Shown here piece after piece: positions 57,029 through 64,000 of a stretch of 64,000 bases of DNA (position 1 is the stretch's first letter; each line of letters begins with the position of its first letter). The DNA is from JBFWUM01 sp050247255 (GTDB lineage Bacteria > Acidobacteriota > Vicinamibacteria > Vicinamibacterales > UBA2999). The notes under the pieces were generated by a model that was given only the letters and a program-made list of their open reading frames with translations, did no database searches and was not told the origin of the DNA. Location of the stretch: positions 23,836 to 87,835 of the forward strand of contig JBFWUM010000010.1 of the NCBI GenBank assembly GCA_050247255.1. Direction: 5' to 3'. The translations under genes were made by a program, and so were the position numbers.

Positions 57029-59723
57029 TGCGTCCCGCGACACTGCGCGCGCTCGAATTCGACCGGATCGTCGAACGCGTCGTCGCGCTCGCCGCGACGC
57101 CGACCGGCGCGCGGCGGCTCGAGCAGCTGCAGCCGCTCGTCGACCCGGCACGCATCAGCGCCGCGCAGAAGGCGACGAGCGAGGGCACGCGGTTCCTGGC
57201 GACGCATCCAGGGTTCCCGCTGCGCGCGCCGTCGGACCTCGAAGCGATCGTCGACCTCCTCGGCGTCGAGGGACGCGCGCTCGAGCCGCTGCGGCTGCTG
57301 GCGCTGGCCGACTACCTCGAGTCGATCGAGGCGTCGCGCGCCGCCATCCGGAATGCCGGCGCGACATTGCCGATCCTCGAAGGGCTCGTGGCCACTGTCG
57401 CCTCCTTCAAGGGGGAGATCGGAGATGTCCGTCGCAAGATCGATCCGTCGGGCGACGTAGCCGACAACGCGTCGCCGGCGCTGGCGGGCATTCGCGATCG
57501 GCTGCGCAAGCAGCGCGCAAAGCTGCGGAGCACGCTTGAAGGGTTCCTGCGAGGCCGCGAGACCTCCAAGTACCTGCAGGACCAGGTCGTCACCGATCGC
57601 AACGGCCGCTACGTCATCGTCGTCCGCGCCGAGCATCGGCAGGCGATCCCGGGCATCGTGCACGGCGCCTCTGCCAGTGGGCAGAGCCTCTACCTCGAGC
57701 CGCTCGGCACGGTTGAGATCAATAACGACGTCGTCGCGCTCGAGGAGCAGGAGGCCGAAGAGGTCCGCCGGATCCTGCTGGCGCTCACCGATTCGTTCCG
57801 CGAGCGGCCGGACGATCTCGCCCGTACGCTCGAGGTGGCAACCGAGCTGGACGTGATCCAGGCGCGCGCGCGGTTTTCGGAGAAGGTCGGCGGCGTCGAG
57901 CCGGAGATTTCGCCCGATGGCAGCTTCGTGTTGAAGAGCGCGCGCCATCCGTTGCTGATTCTGCGAAATGACTCCCGACCCCCTTACGGAACTGTAATTC
58001 CGGTCGACATCCTGCTCGTCCCGCCGACGCGGATTCTGCTCATCACCGGGCCGAACACCGGCGGCAAGACGGTGGCGCTGAAGACGGCGGGGCTGCTGGC
58101 GCTGATGGCGCAGGCCGGGCTCCACGTCCCAGCCGACAAGGGCTCGCGCCTGCCGATCTTCCGCGCCGTGTTTGCCGACATCGGCGACGAGCAGTCGATT
58201 GCGGCGAGCCTCAGCACCTTCTCGGCGCACATCACCAACCTCGTGTCGATGGATCGCGGCCTGGCGCTGCCGGCGCTGGTGCTGCTCGACGAGATCGGCG
58301 CCGGCACCGACCCGGTTGAAGGCGGCGCGCTCGGCATCGCCGTCATCGACCACTTCCGCCGGCGCGGCGCGCACCTGATCGCGACGACGCACTACGACTC
58401 GCTGAAGTCGTACGCCTCGACGACCGAAGGCGTGCAGAGCGCGGCGTTCGGGTTCGATCCGGACACGTTTGCGCCGACCTACCGCCTGCTCTACGGCTCG
58501 CCCGGCCGCAGCCTGGCGATCGAGATTGCCGCCAGGCTCGGCATGCCGCCGGCCGTCATCGCCGCAGCGCGCGAGAACCTGACCGATCGCGAGAAGCAGC
58601 TGGCCGAGCACCTGGCGCGCGTCGACAGCGAGATGCGCGCGCTCGAGCAGGAACGGCGCGCGCTGCACCGCGAGCGCGCGGCCGTTGCCGACACCGAGCG
58701 ACAGCTGAAGGTGCGCGAGCAGTCGATCCGGGACCGCGAAGAGACGTTCAGCAAGCGCCTGAACGCGCGGCTGGACGAACAGCTGCGCGACGCGCGGCGC
58801 GAGATCGACACCGTCATCGAAGGGCTGAAGGCGCGCGCCGCGGCGATGTCCGAGCGCGCGCTGTCCACCGGCCACACCGGGGCCGCACGGGCCGACGCGC
58901 GCGCCGCGCTCGACGCCGTCGTCGAAAACATCGTCGAGCGCGTCAAGCGCGGCGCCCCGGCGGCCGCGCCCGCGCCGCCGCCGCCCGCCGGGGCGATCGA
59001 GCCGGGCGCCCGGGTCAGCATCGGTGGGCTCGGCCTGGAAGGCACGATCGTCGAGATCCACGGGAAGCAGGCGGAGATCGACGTCAAGGGCAAGCGTTTG
59101 CGCGCGCCGCTGGGCAACCTGCGCGCCCTCAGCGCTGTACGGAGCACCGGCACTTCCGTACGGAGCTCCGGCACTTCCGTACGGAGCTCCGGGACTTCAG
59201 TCCCGGAGGCCACCGTGCACGTGAATGTCGACCTGCAGCCGCGCGAGGGGCCGTTGTCGGAGCTGAACGTCATCGGCTGCACCGTCGACGAGGCGCTGAC
59301 GCGGCTCGAAAAGTTCATCGACGCGGCCACCGTGTCGGATCAACACTCGGTCCGCATCATCCACGGCCACGGCACCGGCNNNNNNNNNNNNNNNNNNNNN
59401 NNNNNNNNNNNNNNNNNNNNNNNNNNNNNNNNNNNNNNNNNNNNNNNNNNNNNNNNNNNNNNNNNNNNNNNNNNNNNNNGTTGTCGGAGCTGAACGTCAT
59501 CGGCTGCACCGTCGACGAGGCGCTGACGCGGCTCGAAAAGTTCATCGACGCGGCCACCGTGTCGGATCAACACTCGGTCCGCATCATCCACGGCCACGGC
59601 ACCGGCCAGCTGCGCCGCGCCATCGGCGACTTCCTGCGCGATCATCCGCTGGTGGCGCACGTGTCGCTGGCGCCGCAGGACCAGGGGGGTGGGGGTGCGA
59701 CGATTGTGGAGTTCAAGGACTGA
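57028..59723 (+). CDS. mutS2: Endonuclease MutS2 (interrupted by an assembly gap)
   Basis: Read 57028-59379 then 59607-59723: removing the gap and its duplicated 127 bp restores one frame of 822 residues. MutS core with Walker A GPNTGGKTVALK, LLDEIGAGTDP, the long coiled region EKQLAEHLARVDSEMRALEQ, KOW-like segment and the C-terminal Smr nuclease domain (SELNVIGCTVDEALTRLEKF, IIHGHGTG at the junction, then QLRRAIGDFLRDHPLV). MutS2 acts in recombination control or ribosome rescue. The linker before Smr contains three 21-nt repeats. Confidence 0.95.
59137..59205 (+). repeat. In-frame 21-nt tandem repeats in the mutS2 linker
   Basis: Three 21-nt units beginning GTACGGAGC at 59137, 59158 and 59179 encode (V-R-S-S/T-G-T-S) three times, and the last runs into a palindrome CCGGGACTTCAGTCCCGG. 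The array sits in the disordered linker between the KOW-like and Smr domains. Confidence 0.85.
59380..59479. other. Assembly gap (100 N) with duplicated 127-bp flank
   Basis: One hundred N inside mutS2. 59253-59379 and 59480-59606 are identical (127 bp), as at the first gap. Collapsing both restores an intact mutS2, which is good evidence that the gap is artificial. Confidence 0.95.
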
Positions 59724-59733
59724 TCCTGAAATG

Positions 59734-59760
59734 CAGAATTCTGAATTCTGAATTCTGAAT
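59734..59760. repeat. GAATTCT heptamer array between mutS2 and dnaG
   Basis: GAATTCT repeated three times, then GAATTGC, in the 42-bp space between mutS2 and dnaG. Confidence 0.8.
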
Positions 59761-59765
59761 TGCAC

Positions 59766-61547
59766 ATGGCACTGTTCCCCCAGCAGTTCATCGACGACCT
59801 GAAACAGCAGGCCGACATCGTCGTCGTCATCCAGGACTACGTGTCGCTGAAGAAGACCGGCGCCACCTATAAGGGGCTCTGCCCGTTCCACGGCGAGAAG
59901 ACGCCGTCCTTCCACGTCAATCGCGACAAGGGGTTCTTCCACTGCTTCGGTTGCGGGGTCGGCGGCGACGTCTTCAAGTTCCTCGAGCTGCATGAAAAGG
60001 TCGGCTTCCAGGATGCGGTGAAGCTGCTGGCGCAGCGCTTCGGCGTCACCCTGCCCGAGCTCGAGCAGAGCGACGAGCAGCGCGCCGGGGCCGCGGAACG
60101 CGAGGCGCTGCTGAAGGTCCACGAGGCGGCGGCGCAGTGGTTCCGCGAGCAGCTCGCCTCACCGGCCGGGTCCCGTGTCCGCAAGGTCATCGCCGACCGC
60201 GGCATCAGCCAGGCGACCAGCGACGCGCTGGGCCTTGGCTTCGCGCCGCGCGACGGGCTTCGCCAGGCGCTGCTCAAGGCCGGCTTTTCCCAGGCGTTGC
60301 TCGCGCGCGCCGGCCTCATCGTCCAGCGCGATGACGGGTCGGTGGCCGATCGGTTTCGCCACCGGCTGATCATCCCGATTGCCAGGGACACCGGATCGGT
60401 GATCGCCTTCGGCGGCCGCGCGCTCGACGCCGACCAGCAGCCGAAGTACCTCAACTCGCCGGAAACGCCGATCTACACGAAGAGCCGCACGCTCTACGGG
60501 CTGAACCTCAGCAAAGCGTCCATCCGGCAGGGCGGCTTCGCGGTGCTCGTCGAGGGGTACTTCGACTTCGCCCAGGTCTACCAGGCCGGCTTCCAGTCCG
60601 TGGTGGCCTCGTGCGGCACCGCGCTGACCCCGCAGCAGGCGCAGCAGCTGGCGCGGTTCACCCGCCGGGTCGTCCTCAGCTTCGACCCCGACGCCGCCGG
60701 CCAGGGAGCGGCCGCGAAATCGTGTGAAATGCTGGTCGCTGAAGGGTTTGAGGTCAACGTAGCCATACTGCCGGCCGGCGAAGATCCCGATACGTTCGTG
60801 AGGAAACATGGGCGGGCCGGTTATGCCGAGCAGCTCCGGCAGTCGCGGCCGTACCTCGAGTACCTGCTCGAGCGAGTGGCCGCCGGCCACGACCTGAACT
60901 CGGATGAAGGGCGCGTCCGGTTCGTGGGAGAGATGCTGCCGATTGCGTCGCGCATCCCGGATGAGCTCGCCCGCGACCGCTTTGCCGACCGGCTGGCGCA
61001 GCGAAGCGTGATCGATCCCGGCGTGATCCGGGCCGAAATTCGCAAGGCGATTGCCGGCGCCAAGGGGGGCGCCAGACCCGCTGGCACGACTTTGCGCGAC
61101 ATGCCCGGGTTCGGCCAGGTCACCAAGGCGGAAAAGGCCTTGATCTGGTGGATGGTGCACCACCCCGAGCAGGCGGGGGACGCGCTGATGCAGATGGAAG
61201 CGGAAGATTTTGACGGGTTGGCCGCCCGGCCGGTGCTGGATCTGGCGCGCCAACTGAACGACAATAAAGGGCTTTCTCCCTCAGCGTTGCTCGAGCGTCT
61301 CAACATGGTGGAAGCGCAGCTGGTCACCAGCGTGGCGAGTGAACCGCAGCCGCCGGCCCTGGCGCCCGAGTCCTGCATCCGAGAGCTGCGGCGGGGGCGG
61401 CTGCACCGCGAGCGTGCCCGCGTGCAGGGAGAGATCGATCGGCTGCAGCGCTCCGGCGCCGCCGACGATGGGGAGATGAACGCGCTGCTGGCGCGGAAGG
61501 GCGAGCTCGGACGGTTAATCCAGCACCTGGTTTTGTCGGAGGATTGA
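59766..61547 (+). CDS. dnaG: DNA primase
   Basis: 593 residues. CHC2 zinc finger CPFHGEKTPSF with FHCFGCGVGGD, the primase catalytic core, and Toprim motifs VLVEGYFDF and LSFDPDAAGQGAA. The C-terminal DnaB-interaction domain is helical and degenerate, as usual. It makes RNA primers for replication. ATG at 59766 chosen over a TTG two codons earlier. rpoD follows directly, the conserved dnaG-rpoD pair; rpsU is not upstream. Confidence 0.97.
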   Translation: MALFPQQFIDDLKQQADIVVVIQDYVSLKKTGATYKGLCPFHGEKTPSFHVNRDKGFFHCFGCGVGGDVFKFLELHEKVGFQDAVKLLAQRFGVTLPELEQSDEQRAGAAEREALLKVHEAAAQWFREQLASPAGSRVRKVIADRGISQATSDALGLGFAPRDGLRQALLKAGFSQALLARAGLIVQRDDGSVADRFRHRLIIPIARDTGSVIAFGGRALDADQQPKYLNSPETPIYTKSRTLYGLNLSKASIRQGGFAVLVEGYFDFAQVYQAGFQSVVASCGTALTPQQAQQLARFTRRVVLSFDPDAAGQGAAAKSCEMLVAEGFEVNVAILPAGEDPDTFVRKHGRAGYAEQLRQSRPYLEYLLERVAAGHDLNSDEGRVRFVGEMLPIASRIPDELARDRFADRLAQRSVIDPGVIRAEIRKAIAGAKGGARPAGTTLRDMPGFGQVTKAEKALIWWMVHHPEQAGDALMQMEAEDFDGLAARPVLDLARQLNDNKGLSPSALLERLNMVEAQLVTSVASEPQPPALAPESCIRELRRGRLHRERARVQGEIDRLQRSGAADDGEMNALLARKGELGRLIQHLVLSED

Positions 61548-61552
61548 TTCCC

Positions 61553-63256
<1,704 letters not shown>

Positions 63257-63258
63257 TT

Positions 63259-63276
63259 GGCGGGGCTTGCCCCGCC
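63259..63276 (+). terminator. Hairpin after rpoD
   Basis: GGCGGGG-CTTG-CCCCGCC, 7-bp stem directly after the stop, without a T-run; weak terminator or transcript end stabiliser, 22 nt before the tRNA. Confidence 0.5.
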
Positions 63277-63298
63277 GAAGCCGCGCAGCGGCCAAGGC

Positions 63299-63371
63299 GG
63301 GCCCGTAGCTCAGCGGTTAGAGCGGCCGGCTCATAATCGGTTGGTCCCTGGTTCGAATCCAGGCGGGCCCA
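63299..63371 (+). tRNA. tRNA-Ile (anticodon CAU, lysidine type)
   Basis: 73 nt cloverleaf: acceptor GGGCCCG/CGGGCCC, D arm GCTC...GAGC, anticodon loop CTCATAA (CAU), T arm CCTGG-TTCGAAT-CCAGG, discriminator A; CCA is not encoded. The segment CTCATAATCG and TTGGTCCCTGGTTC are close to E. coli tRNA-Ile2, so this should be the AUA-reading tRNA modified by TilS rather than a methionine tRNA. Confidence 0.85.
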
Positions 63372-63377
63372 TTCACT

Positions 63378-64000
63378 ATGTCTCCTGACCTTCAACGACT
63401 GATCGAACTGCAACAGCTCGATTCCACCATCCACGACGCGCGGCAGAAGATCGCCGCGCACCCGCAACTGCTCGCCGCCGCCGACGCCCGCCTCGACGAA
63501 GCCCGCGCCCTCGTCGCCGCCGCCAGACAGAAGCTCGCCGACAACCAGGAAGCCCGCCGCGCCGCCGAGAAGGACGTCGCCGTCTACCAGGGGCGCCTGA
63601 GCAAGTTCCGCGACCAGCAGGGCGCCGTCAAGACCAACAAGGAATACCAGGCGCTCGGCCACGAGATCGAGACCGCGCAGACGGACATGGCCACCTTCGA
63701 GGAGAAGGTGATCGAGCGGATGGTCGAGGCCGACGGCATCGCCGCCGAAGTGAAGCAGGCCGAGGCGATGCTCGCCGCGCGGCAGAAGGAAGTCGACGCC
63801 GAGAAGAAGACCCTGGCCGAGGAGCTGGCGAAGGTCGAAGCCGCCATGCAGCAGGCCAGCGCCGCCCGCGGCGCCGTCGTCGCGCAGATCGACCGCGCGG
63901 TGATGGCCAAGTTCGAGCAGGTGGCCAAGGCGCGGAAGGGCGTCGCGCTGTCGAGCGCCACGCGCGACGGTCTCTGCTCGCTCTGCCACGTGCGGCTGCG
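63378..64000 (+). CDS. Zinc-ribbon coiled-coil protein (DUF164/CT398-like), truncated by window end
   Basis: At least 207 residues. Long antiparallel coiled coil (LQRLIELQQLDSTIHDARQK, GAVKTNKEYQALGHEIETAQ) leading to a C4 zinc ribbon beginning CSLCHVRL at the window edge. This is the C4-type zinc ribbon / CT398-like family; function is unsettled, possibly linked to flagella or nucleic acids. ATG 63378 lies 6 nt after the tRNA. Confidence 0.85.
   Translation, partial: MSPDLQRLIELQQLDSTIHDARQKIAAHPQLLAAADARLDEARALVAAARQKLADNQEARRAAEKDVAVYQGRLSKFRDQQGAVKTNKEYQALGHEIETAQTDMATFEEKVIERMVEADGIAAEVKQAEAMLAARQKEVDAEKKTLAEELAKVEAAMQQASAARGAVVAQIDRAVMAKFEQVAKARKGVALSSATRDGLCSLCHVRL

Noticed and set aside
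59137..59205. Considered as CRISPR-like repeats
   Set aside because: 21-nt direct repeats without spacers inside the mutS2 frame.
63299..63371. tRNA-Met
   Set aside because: Anticodon is CAU, but the anticodon-arm and T-arm context match the lysidine-type isoleucine tRNA; elongator and initiator methionine features are missing.

Overview
The window is GC-rich diderm chromosomal DNA, most likely from an Acidobacteriota member, with class Vicinamibacteria the best guess. The reasons are an LptD-like outer-membrane protein, a VWA protein of the type called 'VWFA-related Acidobacterial domain', DUF6644-type membrane proteins, a PA2778/PA2779-type pair, and many dispersed palindromes and 7-8 nt tandem repeats between genes. 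This placement is an inference from gene content. The sequence is a draft scaffold: two 100-N runs are each flanked by an identical 127-bp duplication, as expected when abutting contigs are scaffolded without merging their overlap.

Layout. 1-1.6 kb: secD (start only), yajC and tgt on the minus strand. 1.7-4.3 kb: ddl and a TPR protein. 4.3-4.9 kb: a promoter, a structured leader and two tiny genes encoding the same 17-residue Lys/Ala peptide. 4.9-14.3 kb: a HEAT-cyclophilin lipoprotein, then deoxynucleoside kinase, accD, folC, lptD, a sugar-nucleotide epimerase and a radical SAM protein. 14.3-20.3 kb: a Clp ATPase, a secreted Pro/Ala-rich protein, an inverted-repeat-bounded cassette, thiC and a cupin protein. 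20.4-25.8 kb: two secreted peptidase/beta-barrel fusions plus a PA2779-like protein. 25.9-31.2 kb: GGDEF protein, methyltransferase, SDR, DUF4142 lipoprotein, mscL, a decayed aminopeptidase and two DUF6644 proteins. 31.3-38.7 kb: M1 aminopeptidase, a cupredoxin-porin-HupE group and an L,D-transpeptidase. 38.7-42.2 kb: FRG-domain protein, SDR, a four-helix-bundle (S23) gene inside an 81-bp inverted repeat, and rlmI. 42.3-48.3 kb: glyA, a DinG-like helicase, a TPR protein, yggS, divIVA, yggU and a vestigial amidohydrolase. 48.3-56.2 kb: lepA-lepB, a TPR and a VWA protein, citrate synthase and a glycosyltransferase. 56.3-64 kb: larB, mutS2, dnaG, rpoD, tRNA-Ile(CAU) and a zinc-ribbon protein (cut by the window end).

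Most genes are housekeeping or envelope functions in short, tightly overlapping operons. Three patterns stand out. First, short-tandem-repeat arrays are arranged as inverted pairs; two pairs enclose a single small gene each like a transposable unit, and others supply start codons or N-termini to neighbouring genes. Second, REP-like palindromes lie in frame inside conserved genes (tgt, dinG, the cupredoxin, mutS2, the VWA protein). Third, many operon heads have a -10-like hexamer only 4-9 nt before the start codon and no Shine-Dalgarno, which suggests leaderless mRNAs. The duplicated 17-aa peptide genes and the inverted-repeat S23 cassette are the best candidates for undescribed biology.
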